DNA of 64,000 nt from an uncultured beta proteobacterium. Lineage in GTDB: Bacteria; Pseudomonadota; Gammaproteobacteria; Burkholderiales; Burkholderiaceae_C. The notes beneath the pieces are model-generated. The model was not told the origin of the DNA. It saw only the letters and a list, made by a program, of their open reading frames with translations, and ran no database searches. The stretch lies in assembly GCA_903905735.1 (NCBI GenBank), contig CAIVHU010000121.1, positions 24,989-88,988 on the forward strand, read 5' to 3'. The position numbers and the translations under genes were made by a program. Shown piece by piece: positions 36,052-45,455 of this stretch; position 1 is the first letter of the stretch, and each line of letters begins with the position of its first letter.

Positions 36052-36756
36052 TCAGACTCCTTTTTGGGTGATGGTGCGTTTTTCAATGCGCTTTTCGGGC
36101 GTGGCATTGAGCACGATACGATTCACGTAAATGCCTGGCAGGTGCACCGCATCGGGGTCAAAGGTGCCGGTCTCGACGATTTCCTCGACTTCCACCACGG
36201 TGATCTTGCCCGCCATGGCGACTGCCGGGTTGAAGTTGCGTGCGGTGCGGCGAAAGATCAGGTTGCCGCTTTTGTCGGCTTTCCAGGCTTTAACCAGCGA
36301 CACATCGGGCACCAGCGAGTGCTCCAGAATGTAGGCGTGGCCGTCAAACACGCGGTTTTCCTTACCCTGCGCCACCAGCGTGCCCACGCCAGTGCGCACG
36401 TAAAACGCCGGGATGCCTGCACCGCCAGCGCGCAGTTTCTCCGCCAGCGTGCCTTGCGGGGTGAACTCCAGCTCCAGTTCACCGGCCAGGTACTGGCGTT
36501 CAAACTCCTTGTTTTCACCCACATAGCTGGAGATCATTTTCTTGATCTGGCGCGTGTCGAGCAGTTTGCCCAGGCCAAAGCCGTCCACACCGGCGTTGTT
36601 GGAAATGACCGTCAGGTCTTTTTTACCGCTGTCGCGCAGCGCGTCAATCAGCGCCTCGGGGATGCCGCACAGGCCAAAGCCGCCGACCGCCAGCAATTGG
36701 CCGTCTCTGACGATGCCGCGCAGCGCCGCGTCTGCTGATGGGTAAATTTTGTTCAC
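36052..36756 (-). CDS. scoA: 3-oxoacid CoA-transferase subunit A
   Basis: [46 protein letters not shown] 36756 or ATG 36780 start. Confidence 0.92.
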   Translation of the reverse strand: MNKIYPSADAALRGIVRDGQLLAVGGFGLCGIPEALIDALRDSGKKDLTVISNNAGVDGFGLGKLLDTRQIKKMISSYVGENKEFERQYLAGELELEFTPQGTLAEKLRAGGAGIPAFYVRTGVGTLVAQGKENRVFDGHAYILEHSLVPDVSLVKAWKADKSGNLIFRRTARNFNPAVAMAGKITVVEVEEIVETGTFDPDAVHLPGIYVNRIVLNATPEKRIEKRTITQKGV

Positions 36757-36792
36757 GCCAGGTTCTCCGAAGTTGATCAATGAGCACGAGCA

Positions 36793-36815
36793 TACTACCT
36801 AGCCTACTACGTAGT
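36793..36815. promoter_or_regulatory. Candidate operator: direct repeat TACTACSTAG x2 with perfect palindrome ACTACGTAGT
   Basis: TACTACCTAG 36793-36802 and TACTACGTAG 36805-36814 in the divergent scoA / luxR-type gene intergenic region. Confidence 0.45.
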
Positions 36816-36856
36816 TTTTCGTAAAGTACAAACCCTAACCCAACCAACTGAACCGC

Positions 36857-37411
36857 ATGGAGATTGACTACCGCCTGGCGTTTGACATGGCCCCCGTGGG
36901 CTTGGCCCTGTCACGCAACCGCACCATGGTGGATTGCAACCGCCACCTGTGCGACATGTTTGGTGCACGCCTGGAGCAACTCGTCGGCCAGTCATTTCAG
37001 GTGCTATACCCCAGTGCGCAGGAGTTTGAGCGCACCGGCGCACGCATCGCCCCGCTGCTCAACCGGCACGGCACCTATTCGGATGACCGCATCATGAAGC
37101 GGCTCGACGGGCGCTTCAAGGGAGAGCCCTTCTGGTGCCATGTGACGGGCCGCGCGCTCAATCAGGCTGCCCCGCATGAGGCAGGCATCTGGAGCTTTGA
37201 AGACCTGAGTGAACGCCGCCCGGTCAAAGCCGAGCTGACTCCCCGCGAACGCGAGGTGGCCGCGCATTTGATGGCCGGTCTGACCAGCAAGGAGATTGGC
37301 CGCGCCTTGTCCATCAGTCACCGTACCGTGGAAATCTACCGCGCCAAATTGATGCGAAAATATGCTGCTTCCAACACCGGCGACCTGGTGCACAAGCTGA
37401 CATCGGGCTGA
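36857..37411 (+). CDS. PAS-domain LuxR-family transcriptional regulator
   Basis: PAS-like FDMAPVGLALSRNRTMVDCNRHLCDMFG; HTH LTPREREVAAHLMAGLTSKEIGRALSISHRTVEIYRAKLMRKY. Confidence 0.88.
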   Translation: MEIDYRLAFDMAPVGLALSRNRTMVDCNRHLCDMFGARLEQLVGQSFQVLYPSAQEFERTGARIAPLLNRHGTYSDDRIMKRLDGRFKGEPFWCHVTGRALNQAAPHEAGIWSFEDLSERRPVKAELTPREREVAAHLMAGLTSKEIGRALSISHRTVEIYRAKLMRKYAASNTGDLVHKLTSG

Positions 37412-37514
37412 CCCCGATGGCACGTTTATTGCTGAACTTTTCGTGACTTGTGTCAAGTCATGCCAGAAAAGTTCGTCGCACACTTTCATTGCGTTTCAAC
37501 CCCAAGGAGAAATC

Positions 37515-37907
37515 ATGGCTACAACCACCAAAAAGCCCAGCGCAACCCCCGCTGCCGTCGCACCCGCTGCAGCCAAACCTGCGGTGAAAAAGGCTGTCGC
37601 CACCAAGGCACCAGCGGCAAAAAAAGTGGCTGCTACTGTCGCGGCAACTGTGGTCAAGCCGGCGGTGGTCAAAGCCGCTGCCGTGGCTGCCAAGCCTGCG
37701 GCCAAGAAGGTCAGCGCCACCAAAATGAAACCATCCACCGCAGCGGCACCCGTGCTGACCAGCGAACAGCGCACACACTACGTCGCAGTGGCTGCGTTTT
37801 ACATTGCCGAGCGTCGTGGCTTTACGCTGGGCAACCCGGCTGACGACTGGCTGGCCGCAGAAGCCGAGGTGGACCGCCTGATTGCCAGCGGCCATTTCAC
37901 GGGCTGA
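37515..37907 (+). CDS. DUF2934-domain protein with Lys/Ala/Pro-rich histone-H1-like N-terminal region
   Basis: KPAVKKAVATKAPAAKKVAATVAATVVKPAVVKAAAVAAKPAAKK... then RTHYVAVAAFYIAERRGFTLGNPADDWLAAEAEVDRLI (DUF2934). Confidence 0.75.
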   Translation: MATTTKKPSATPAAVAPAAAKPAVKKAVATKAPAAKKVAATVAATVVKPAVVKAAAVAAKPAAKKVSATKMKPSTAAAPVLTSEQRTHYVAVAAFYIAERRGFTLGNPADDWLAAEAEVDRLIASGHFTG

Positions 37908-37924
37908 GATTCAATGCTGTTTTG

Positions 37925-38010
37925 AGTTGCGGCAGGAACCGAGGCTATCGGCCTGTCCCCGGGGAGATCCGTGAGGGCAGAAAGACCGACCGCGGCTCCT
38001 GCCTCAGGTA
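37925..38010 (+). ncRNA. Candidate structured RNA (three-stem arrangement), function unknown
   Basis: Outer pairing GGCAGGA(A)CCG 37931-37941 with CGG(C)TCCTGCC 37994-38003; inner CCGA-GGCTA-TCGG and CTGTCCCCGG-GGAGAT-CCGTGAGGGCAG hairpins. Confidence 0.3.
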
Positions 38011-38115
38011 CGACTTGCGCTGGCGCACTTGCTTATGGCACTTGCAGGCTCTGACTGGGGTGCCATCTGCAATCGGTGAAAATTGCAACCGACCCAATTG
38101 CCACATCCCAAAATA

Positions 38116-40719
38116 ATGCCTACTCCTGCCCGCGCCAAACACCGAGCTTCCGGCAAAAAAACCAAAGCGACCCAACCCGCCGAACCCCGGCTGTCGCGCA
38201 CGCGCAAGCCGCCTGAGTTGACGACGGCAGATTGGCAAACGACGCTGCGCCGCCAGTTCGGCAGGGAACAGAGTTTTGGTCTGAAAAACCAGAGCGCCGA
38301 GCCGGTGTTTTCAGACTTTGTCGTCAGCAATCCCGCCAGCCGCACGCACTACCAGGTGGCGATTCGGGGTGCCGACCTGGGGCAAAACTTTTGCACCTGC
38401 CCGGACTTTGCCACCAACGACCTGGGTACCTGCAAGCACATTGAGTTCACTTTGGGCAAGTTGCAGGCGAAACGCGCTGGCAAGCTGGCGTTGCAGCGCG
38501 GTTTTGCGCCGACGTTCAGTGAAATCTGGCTCGATTACGCCGGTCAGCGCCGGGTGCGTTTTCGCCCAGGCAGCGACTGCCCGCAGGCATTGCTGGCGCT
38601 GGCCCGTGAGGTGTTTGATGAAGAGGCACAATGGGCACTGCGAGGTGATGGACATGTACGTTTGCAGACCTTGTTGCAAGCCGCGCTGGATTGCGGCCAC
38701 GCACTGCGCTGCCAGAATACCGTGTGGCAGTTTGTCGCGCAAAAGCGCGATGCCTTGCAACGCGCCACAGTGCTTACCAAAGCCTACCCCAAGGGCATCC
38801 ATGACAAAGCGCTGGGCAAATTGCTCAAAGCACAGCTCTACCCCTACCAGATCGAAGGCGCGCTGTTTGCTGCGCGTGCCGGACGCTGCCTGATTGGCGA
38901 CGAGATGGGCCTGGGCAAAACCGTGCAGGCCATTGCCGCGGCCGAGCTATTGGCGCGCTACTTTGGCGCACAAAAGGTGCTGGTGGTGTGCCCCACCTCG
39001 CTCAAGCACCAGTGGAAAAACGAATTTGCCCGCTTCACCGGGCGCGAAGCACAAGTCATCCACGGCCTGCGCACCAAACGCCAGCAGCAGTACGCGCAAG
39101 ACGATTTCTGCAAGATCACCCATTACGAAACGCTGGCGCGCGACGCTGACCTGATCGCTGCCTGGGGCCCGGACCTGGTGATTGCTGATGAAGCGCAGCG
39201 CATCAAAAACTGGAACACCATCGCCGCGCGCGCCCTCAAGCGCATTGAGAGCCCGTATGCCGTGGTGCTGACCGGCACGCCGCTGGAAAACCGCCTTGAA
39301 GAGCTGATCTCGATCGTGCAGTTTGTGGACCAGCACCGACTTGGCCCCACTTGGCGCATGCTCGACGAGCACCAGTTGCACGACGAATCAGGCAGGGTGG
39401 TGGGCTACTGCGGGCTTGACCAGATTGGCCAAACCCTCCAACCCGTCATGCTGCGCCGACGCAAAGCCGAGGTGCTGACGCAACTGCCCGAGCGCGTGGA
39501 CCACCGAATTTTTGTCGAGTTGACCGCTGAGCAACGTCTGCACCATGACGAAAACGGCGCGGTTGTGACGCGCATCGTGGCGCGCTGGCGCAAGACCGGC
39601 TATTTGTCTGACACCGACCAACGCCGCCTGCACTGCGCGTTGCAAAACATGCGCATGTCTTGCAACAGCACCTTTTTGCTCGATCACGAGACCGACCACG
39701 GTCACAAGGTCGATGAACTGATGACGCTGCTTGACGAACTGCTGGAAGACCCCAGCGCCAAAGCCGTGGTGTTCAGCCAGTGGCTGGGCACGCACGAACT
39801 GATCAAGCGCCGGCTGGCGCAGCGCAACTGGGGCCATGTGCTGTTTTCGGGCAGTGTGCCTGGCGACAAGCGCGGCGCACTGGTCGAGCAGTTTCACAGC
39901 GATGCCAACTGTCGGCTGTTTTTGTCCACCGATGCCGGTGGCGTAGGTCTGAACCTGCAACACGCCGCCGCCGTGGTGGTCAACATGGACCTGCCTTGGA
40001 ACCCCGCCGTGCTGGAGCAGCGCATTGGCCGGGTGCACCGCATGGGCCAGTCACGCGGTGTGCAAGTGATCAATTTTGTTGGCCAGGGCAGCATTGAAGA
40101 AGGTATTTTGGGTGTGCTGGCGTTCAAAAAGTCGCTGTTTGCCGGTGTGCTCGACGGCGGCGAAAACGAGGTGTTCATGCAGGGCACGCGTCTGTCCAAA
40201 TTCATGGAAAGTGTCGAACAAGTATCAGGCCACATGGGCGAGGCCCATTCGGACGAGGCGGACCTGGATGAGGCGCAGGCCCATGCCCCAGCAACGCCTG
40301 GCGCCGACATTGGCACATTGGCACCAATACCAGCAGATGCAGTAGCAGCGAGCGCCGCAAGCGCCCCAGCCGCCCAGGCGGATCCGTCAATTGCGCTGCC
40401 AGACGATCAGCCAAACGCGAAGATGCCGCCACCAATAAGCAACAGCGCGCCTGCCGACCCACCCGACCAGACCGGCACACCCGTTGCTCCCGCCGGGACA
40501 GCACCGGCAAACGACCCCTGGGCCGCGATTTTGGAGGCTGGTGCAGCCCTGCTGCAGGGCTTGGCCAGCAGCCGCAGCCCGTCCGCAACCGGCCACACCG
40601 CGCCACCGATCCATATCGAACGCGACCCCGCCACGGGTCAAGCGTCGGTGCGGCTGCCACTGCCCGATGCAGCGGTGTTGCAAAAGCTGGCCAAAGCCCT
40701 GGAGCCGTGGCTGCGCTGA
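38116..40719 (+). CDS. SNF2-family DEAD/DEAH helicase with N-terminal SWIM zinc finger
   Basis: SWIM-like CTCPDFATNDLGTCKHIEF; GDEMGLGKTVQAIAAAELL, IADEAQRIKNW, FLSTDAGGVGLNLQHAAAVVVNMDLPWNPAVLEQRIGRVHRMGQ; disordered Ala/Pro C-terminus. Confidence 0.92.
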   Translation: MPTPARAKHRASGKKTKATQPAEPRLSRTRKPPELTTADWQTTLRRQFGREQSFGLKNQSAEPVFSDFVVSNPASRTHYQVAIRGADLGQNFCTCPDFATNDLGTCKHIEFTLGKLQAKRAGKLALQRGFAPTFSEIWLDYAGQRRVRFRPGSDCPQALLALAREVFDEEAQWALRGDGHVRLQTLLQAALDCGHALRCQNTVWQFVAQKRDALQRATVLTKAYPKGIHDKALGKLLKAQLYPYQIEGALFAARAGRCLIGDEMGLGKTVQAIAAAELLARYFGAQKVLVVCPTSLKHQWKNEFARFTGREAQVIHGLRTKRQQQYAQDDFCKITHYETLARDADLIAAWGPDLVIADEAQRIKNWNTIAARALKRIESPYAVVLTGTPLENRLEELISIVQFVDQHRLGPTWRMLDEHQLHDESGRVVGYCGLDQIGQTLQPVMLRRRKAEVLTQLPERVDHRIFVELTAEQRLHHDENGAVVTRIVARWRKTGYLSDTDQRRLHCALQNMRMSCNSTFLLDHETDHGHKVDELMTLLDELLEDPSAKAVVFSQWLGTHELIKRRLAQRNWGHVLFSGSVPGDKRGALVEQFHSDANCRLFLSTDAGGVGLNLQHAAAVVVNMDLPWNPAVLEQRIGRVHRMGQSRGVQVINFVGQGSIEEGILGVLAFKKSLFAGVLDGGENEVFMQGTRLSKFMESVEQVSGHMGEAHSDEADLDEAQAHAPATPGADIGTLAPIPADAVAASAASAPAAQADPSIALPDDQPNAKMPPPISNSAPADPPDQTGTPVAPAGTAPANDPWAAILEAGAALLQGLASSRSPSATGHTAPPIHIERDPATGQASVRLPLPDAAVLQKLAKALEPWLR

Positions 40720-40839
40720 TTTTGATTTTTCAGGCTCAGCGCAACCCTTGGCGTGCGGGGCGCGTGCTGACGTTTCCCTTGGCTACTCCCCCTTCCTTCA
40801 CCGTCTGCGCAGATTTCCCCTTGTTCGACGTTTCATCAA

Positions 40840-41259
40840 TCAACTGACCACAGCGCGTAGCCAGTCCGGCATCGACACGGCCTTTTGCTTCAGCGAATCC
40901 ACCCAGATGGTGGTGGCACCACCCGCAGCACAGATGATGCCAGGCCGGTCAGCGCGCTCCATGGTGGCCCAGGTCTCAAAAGTGGTACGCGCCGGGTCGC
41001 TGGTGTACATGGTGATGAGCACGTCACCGGGGTATTCCAGCTGCTTGTAAAAGTTGCAAAACGCGTTCACGATCACCGGGCCCTCGCCAGCAGGCGTGGG
41101 CATGGCGGCAATGGAGTGCATCCAGTCCACCCGCACGGTTTCCAGGTACCTGAAATACGTCGTGTTGTTGACATGGTTCATCGCGTCCATGTCACCCCAG
41201 CGGATCGGGATGGTCATCTGATAGACCTGTTTTTTCTGTTCAGGAATGTCCAGTTTCAT
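40840..41259 (-). CDS. Acyl-CoA thioesterase (hot-dog fold)
   Basis: MTIPIRWGDMDAMNHVNNTTYFRYLETVRVDWM; start overlaps the upstream stop (ATGA). Confidence 0.88.
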   Translation of the reverse strand: MKLDIPEQKKQVYQMTIPIRWGDMDAMNHVNNTTYFRYLETVRVDWMHSIAAMPTPAGEGPVIVNAFCNFYKQLEYPGDVLITMYTSDPARTTFETWATMERADRPGIICAAGGATTIWVDSLKQKAVSMPDWLRAVVS

Positions 41260-41852
41260 GACGTGGTTCTCTTGTGGATCGGTGATGTCAACTTGCATGG
41301 CGCGAGCCAGGCGGTTCGGGGGGCAATAAAGACTTCCATCACCAGCAAATGCGCCCCCTGGCGGTCAAACACCGATCGGCGGGCAGGCAGGCTTCGAGGC
41401 AGATCGCGCGGCTCACCCGGCTGGGTGTGGGCTGCCTGCCAGTGCTGGACGACCCTGCGGTGTGGCGCGGTGTGCTGGGCGAATTGGCGGTAGTTCAGGG
41501 GCTGACGGGTGATGCCTGATCGTGTGAACAAGACATCAGCCAGTGGCCGCGCACCCAAACCGCGCACGGCGCGCCAGGCCCCCAGCGAATCGGTGTGCCG
41601 CGTCACGCTGCGGGCAAACACCATCGCGACCCCATCGACACGCAGCAGGACTTCGCGGACGTAACCAATGCGTCTGTCAGCCATCCTCAAGGCCTGCGCC
41701 TCGTCTGCCGCGAGCGCCTCGCGCCCTTGGCGCAGCACCTGCACCGAAAAAACCTCGCCAGAGGCGGCCAGGCGCGCACTGAGCGAACCGGTGGCCTGCA
41801 GCCAATGACGCAGCGGCCCACGTTCAAAGTTACGGGGTGTCCAGGTTGTCAT
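41256..41852 (-). CDS. ubiC: Chorismate lyase-like protein (UbiC)
   Basis: GPLRHWLQATGSLSARLAASGEVFSVQVLRQG, RIGYVREVLLRVDGVAMVFARSVT, PLADVLFTRSGITRQPLNYRQF, ARRSVFDRQGAHLLVMEVFI. Confidence 0.85.
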   Translation of the reverse strand: MTTWTPRNFERGPLRHWLQATGSLSARLAASGEVFSVQVLRQGREALAADEAQALRMADRRIGYVREVLLRVDGVAMVFARSVTRHTDSLGAWRAVRGLGARPLADVLFTRSGITRQPLNYRQFAQHTAPHRRVVQHWQAAHTQPGEPRDLPRSLPARRSVFDRQGAHLLVMEVFIAPRTAWLAPCKLTSPIHKRTTS

Positions 41853-41926
41853 AAGTACACGCAAAGCTTGGCAAACCCTCGGCATCCGGGTCAGCCATGT
41901 CAGCTATATCGGTTGGTCAGACAGCA

Positions 41927-42709
41927 CTAAACCCCAAAACCGTCATCGGCAGAGATCACCGCGCCATTGATGAAGTGGCTCTGGTCGGAGCACAACATCA
42001 CCAGCAGTGCGTCCAGGTCCTGCGGCTGGCCGACCCGCTTGCGCGGCAGCATCTGCATCAGCTTCTGTCCGGCCTCGGTCTGCCAGTGGTGGTGATTGAT
42101 CTCGGTATCGATGTAGCCGGGGCAGATGGCATTGACGTTGATGCCAAACCTGCCCCACTCCAGCGCCATCGCCTTGGTCATCTGGATCATGGCGGCCTTG
42201 CTCATGGCGTATACGCCTATTTTTGGCAAGACACGCAAGCCCGCCATGGAGGCCACATTGATGATGCGCCCACCGGTGAACGAGCCCGGTGCCGCACCCT
42301 GTGCGCGTGCCAGCATGCGTTTGCCCACCTCCTGCGCCACGAAAAAAGCACCCTTGGTGTTGGTGTCGAACATGAAGTCGAAGTCGCTCTCGGTCACATC
42401 CTGCAGGCGCTGGGTGGTGCTGACACCCGAGTTGTTGATCAGGATGTCGATCGACCCCACCTCGGTTTCGGCGTGTGCCACGGCCGATTTGATGGAATCC
42501 TGATTCGTCACATCGAGTTCGAAAACGTGCGCATCGCCCCCCTCGCCATCGATGCGGGCGCGCAACTCCTTGAGTTTTTCCACCCGACGGCCCGCCAGGA
42601 TCACGGCCGCCCCCGCCGCTGACAAAGTGCGGGCAAACTGCGCGCCCAGGCCGCTGGAAGCGCCGGTCACCAACGCCACCCGTCCTGATAAATCGATGTT
42701 GTAAGCCAT
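41927..42709 (-). CDS. Short-chain dehydrogenase/reductase
   Basis: GRVALVTGASSGLGAQFARTLSAAGAAVILAGRR, NNSGVS, YAMSKAAMIQMTKAMALEWGRFGINVNAICPGYIDTEIN. Confidence 0.9.
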   Translation of the reverse strand: MAYNIDLSGRVALVTGASSGLGAQFARTLSAAGAAVILAGRRVEKLKELRARIDGEGGDAHVFELDVTNQDSIKSAVAHAETEVGSIDILINNSGVSTTQRLQDVTESDFDFMFDTNTKGAFFVAQEVGKRMLARAQGAAPGSFTGGRIINVASMAGLRVLPKIGVYAMSKAAMIQMTKAMALEWGRFGINVNAICPGYIDTEINHHHWQTEAGQKLMQMLPRKRVGQPQDLDALLVMLCSDQSHFINGAVISADDGFGV

Positions 42710-42727
42710 AACCATTTCTCCAGATGA

Positions 42728-42747
42728 AATAGAACGATCGTTCTATT
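42728..42747. promoter_or_regulatory. 20 bp perfect palindrome AATAGAACGATCGTTCTATT, TetR-type operator candidate
   Basis: Perfect dyad between divergent SDR gene and etfD; GAACGnnCGTTC-type core. Confidence 0.6.
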
Positions 42748-42844
42748 ATGTACATGCCTCATGCGCAACAGTGTTTTTATCTCGGACAATTGAGCCATTG
42801 AAGCGTTTGCGCTTTACTTCACCCATTATCAAGCGAGAACCATC

Positions 42845-44536
42845 ATGACTCCCCAAGACATCCTGGCCCAGTTTGGCCCCCGCGAATCGATGGAATACGA
42901 CGTGGTCATCGTCGGCGCCGGCCCGGCGGGCCTGTCTACCGCCATCCGCCTCAAACAACTCGCCACTGAAAAGGGCAAGGACGTCTCGGTCGTCGTGCTG
43001 GAAAAAGGCTCGGAGCCTGGTGCCCACATCCTCTCCGGCGCGGTGCTTGACCCCAAATCGTTGACCGAACTCTTCCCCGACTGGAAAGCTATGGGCGCGC
43101 CGCTGAACCAGCCGGTGACGGACGAGGCCATGTTGTTCCTGAGCGAAGGCGGTGCCTACCGCACGCCCAACTTCCTGCTGCCCGAATGCAGCCAGAACCA
43201 CGGCAACTACATCATCAGCCTGGGCGCCCTGACCCGCTGGCTGGCCCAGCAGGCTGAAAACCTCGGTGTGGAAATCTTCCCCGGCTTTGCCGCTGCCGAG
43301 GTGTTGTACGACGAGTCCGGTGCCGTCAAAGGTGTAGCCACCGGCAACATGGGCATTGAGAAAAGCGGTGAACCCGGTCCCAATTTCCAGATCGGCATGG
43401 AACTGCTGGGCAAATACACCATCTTTGCCGAAGGCGCCCGTGGCAACCTCGGCAAGCAGTTGATCGAGAAATTCAAGCTTGACGCCGGATGTGACCCGCA
43501 AAGCTACGGCATCGGCATCAAGGAGTTGTGGGAAGTGGACCCGGCGCGCCATGAACCCGGCCTGGTGCTGCACACCGCCGGCTGGCCAATGGACGACAAA
43601 ACCTACGGCGGCTCCTTCCTGTACCACATGGAGGACAACAAGATTGCCCTGGGCTTCATCACTGGCTTGAACTACAGCAACCCCTATTTGAGCCCGTTTG
43701 AGGAATTCCAGCGCTGGAAGACGCATCCCAACATCCGCTGGTATCTGGAAAACTCAAAGGGCGAAATCACTGCAAAAAGAATAGCTTACGGCGCACGTGC
43801 CATAACCGCTGGCGGCCTTTTATCCTTGCCAAAGACGGTGTTCCCCGGTGGCGCGCTGGTGGGTTGTGATGCTGGTTACCTGAACGTGAGTCGCATCAAG
43901 GGCAGTCATGCCGCCATCAAGTCCGGCATGCTGGCAGCCGAAGCCGCGTTTGAAGCCGTAGCTGCGGGTCGCCAGCAGGACGAAATCAGCGCCTACCCGC
44001 AAGCCTTCAAGCAAAGCTGGCTTTACACCGAACTCAACAAGTCGCGCAACTTCAAGAGCTGGTTCAAGTACGGCCTGCGCGTGGGCACACTGATGAACGG
44101 GCTGGAACAGTTTGCCCTCAAAGGCAACATGTCCTGGACCATCCACCGCGACAAGCCGGATTACGCTTACCTGAAACCGGCATCGGAGTGCAAGCCGATT
44201 GAGTATCCGAAGCCAGACGGCAAGCTGACCTTTGACCGCTTGAGCAGCGTGTTCATCAGCAACACCAACCATGAAGAGAACCAGCCTGCGCACCTGACCT
44301 TGAGGGATGCGTCGGTCCCGGTGAACGTCAACCTGGCCAAGTACGCCGGGCCGGAGGCGCGCTACTGCCCGGCCGGGGTGTACGAATTTGTCAAGGACGA
44401 CAGTGGTAAAGACAAACTCCAGATCAATGCGCAGAACTGTGTGCATTGCAAGACCTGCGATATCAAGGACCCCACGCAAAACATCGTCTGGGTCACGCCC
44501 GAGGGCGGCGGCGGACCTAACTACGCGCAAATGTGA
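42845..44536 (+). CDS. etfD: Electron transfer flavoprotein-ubiquinone oxidoreductase
   Basis: MEYDVVIVGAGPAGLSTAIRLKQL, KRIAYGARAITAGGLLSLPKTVFPGGALVGCDAGYLNVSRIKGSHAAIKSG, CVHCKTCDIKDPTQNIVWVTPEGGGGPNY. Confidence 0.96.
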   Translation: MTPQDILAQFGPRESMEYDVVIVGAGPAGLSTAIRLKQLATEKGKDVSVVVLEKGSEPGAHILSGAVLDPKSLTELFPDWKAMGAPLNQPVTDEAMLFLSEGGAYRTPNFLLPECSQNHGNYIISLGALTRWLAQQAENLGVEIFPGFAAAEVLYDESGAVKGVATGNMGIEKSGEPGPNFQIGMELLGKYTIFAEGARGNLGKQLIEKFKLDAGCDPQSYGIGIKELWEVDPARHEPGLVLHTAGWPMDDKTYGGSFLYHMEDNKIALGFITGLNYSNPYLSPFEEFQRWKTHPNIRWYLENSKGEITAKRIAYGARAITAGGLLSLPKTVFPGGALVGCDAGYLNVSRIKGSHAAIKSGMLAAEAAFEAVAAGRQQDEISAYPQAFKQSWLYTELNKSRNFKSWFKYGLRVGTLMNGLEQFALKGNMSWTIHRDKPDYAYLKPASECKPIEYPKPDGKLTFDRLSSVFISNTNHEENQPAHLTLRDASVPVNVNLAKYAGPEARYCPAGVYEFVKDDSGKDKLQINAQNCVHCKTCDIKDPTQNIVWVTPEGGGGPNYAQM

Positions 44537-44868
44537 TGCAACCCACTTTGCCGATCAAGCCACATTGGTCCAATGACCCACAGGGGCCGTGGTACCGCTG
44601 GCGCGGTTACACCGTGCGCTGGCTGCTGTTTGGGCTGATCGTCAGCGTATTTCAGCCAGCCAACGGCGAGAACAACCCGCTCTGGCTGCAAAAGCTGGAT
44701 CAGGCGCTGATGGGTTTGTCGTTTGGTTCAGTCTGTGCGCTGGTTTTTACCTTTTCTGAAAACAGGTTCAACACGCCTCGCGTGGCGTGGAAGTCCTGGC
44801 TGATCGTGCTGGGCACCTGGCTGGTGGTCAAGGTGCTGTTTGTCAGCGCCATCGCGCTGATCGGCTGA
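44536..44868 (+). CDS. Small hypothetical membrane protein (stop/start overlap with etfD)
   Basis: about 110 aa, two or three TM helices; start overlaps the etfD TGA. Confidence 0.6.
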   Translation: MQPTLPIKPHWSNDPQGPWYRWRGYTVRWLLFGLIVSVFQPANGENNPLWLQKLDQALMGLSFGSVCALVFTFSENRFNTPRVAWKSWLIVLGTWLVVKVLFVSAIALIG

Positions 44869-44882
44869 TCATCGCCGACGGG

Positions 44883-45440
44883 TCAGGGGCGGCGAAAAGC
44901 AATTTGCTGGGATGCCCAATATGTGGCGTTCAGGGAGTCCAGCCGAACCTTGCCACCCGTGGAAGGCGCATGAACGAAACGCCCCTCACCCACGTATATG
45001 CCCGCATGCGTCACCGTATCGCGCTGGGCAAACAGCACCAGGTCGCCCGTGCGCACATACTCGTCGGCGACGGGCGTACCCCAGAATTGAAGTCTTGCCA
45101 CCGTGCGCGGCGGCACCAGCCCCGCGCTTGACCGATAAACGTAGCCGATCAGGCCACTGCAGTCAAAACCGCTCTCAGGCGTATTGCCACCAAAGCGGTA
45201 AGGCGTATCGATAAGGCTCATGGCGGACAGGGTGACATCACCCGCCTGCTCTGGCGTCAGGCGTGAGGGAATGTCGGGTGCCGACGACGCAGCCGAGCCA
45301 TATTGGATTGCCGGGTGCGGCTGCCAGCCGCGTTGCGCCGGGGGCGTAGTGCCGCAACCGGCCAGGGTGATCGCCAGCGCGACCCAAACCAGGCCATGCC
45401 GCCTGGACTTGACTAAGCCTTCATCCAGCACCATGTCCAT
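44883..45440 (-). CDS. NlpC/P60-family (C40) peptidase lipoprotein
   Basis: Lipobox ITLAGCGTTPP; TPYRFGGNTPESGFDCSGLIGYVYRSS, DLVLFAQRDTVTHAGIYVGEGRFVHAPSTGGKVRLD. Confidence 0.92.
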   Translation of the reverse strand: MDMVLDEGLVKSRRHGLVWVALAITLAGCGTTPPAQRGWQPHPAIQYGSAASSAPDIPSRLTPEQAGDVTLSAMSLIDTPYRFGGNTPESGFDCSGLIGYVYRSSAGLVPPRTVARLQFWGTPVADEYVRTGDLVLFAQRDTVTHAGIYVGEGRFVHAPSTGGKVRLDSLNATYWASQQIAFRRP

Positions 45441-45455
45441 GTACCCGTGCGTACA

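Noticed and set aside
38083-38115. Earlier ATG for the SNF2 helicase
   Set aside because: ATG 38116 gives a more typical basic N-terminus; the upstream residues (MQPTQLPHPKI) come from intergenic-looking DNA. Undecided without data.
43760-43830. Element copy in etfD (AAAAAGAATAGCTTACGGCGCACGTGCCATAACCGCTGGCGGCC)
   Set aside because: Encoded peptide KRIAYGARAITAGGL is a normally conserved ETF-QO motif and the AAGGGCT core is missing; probably chance resemblance.
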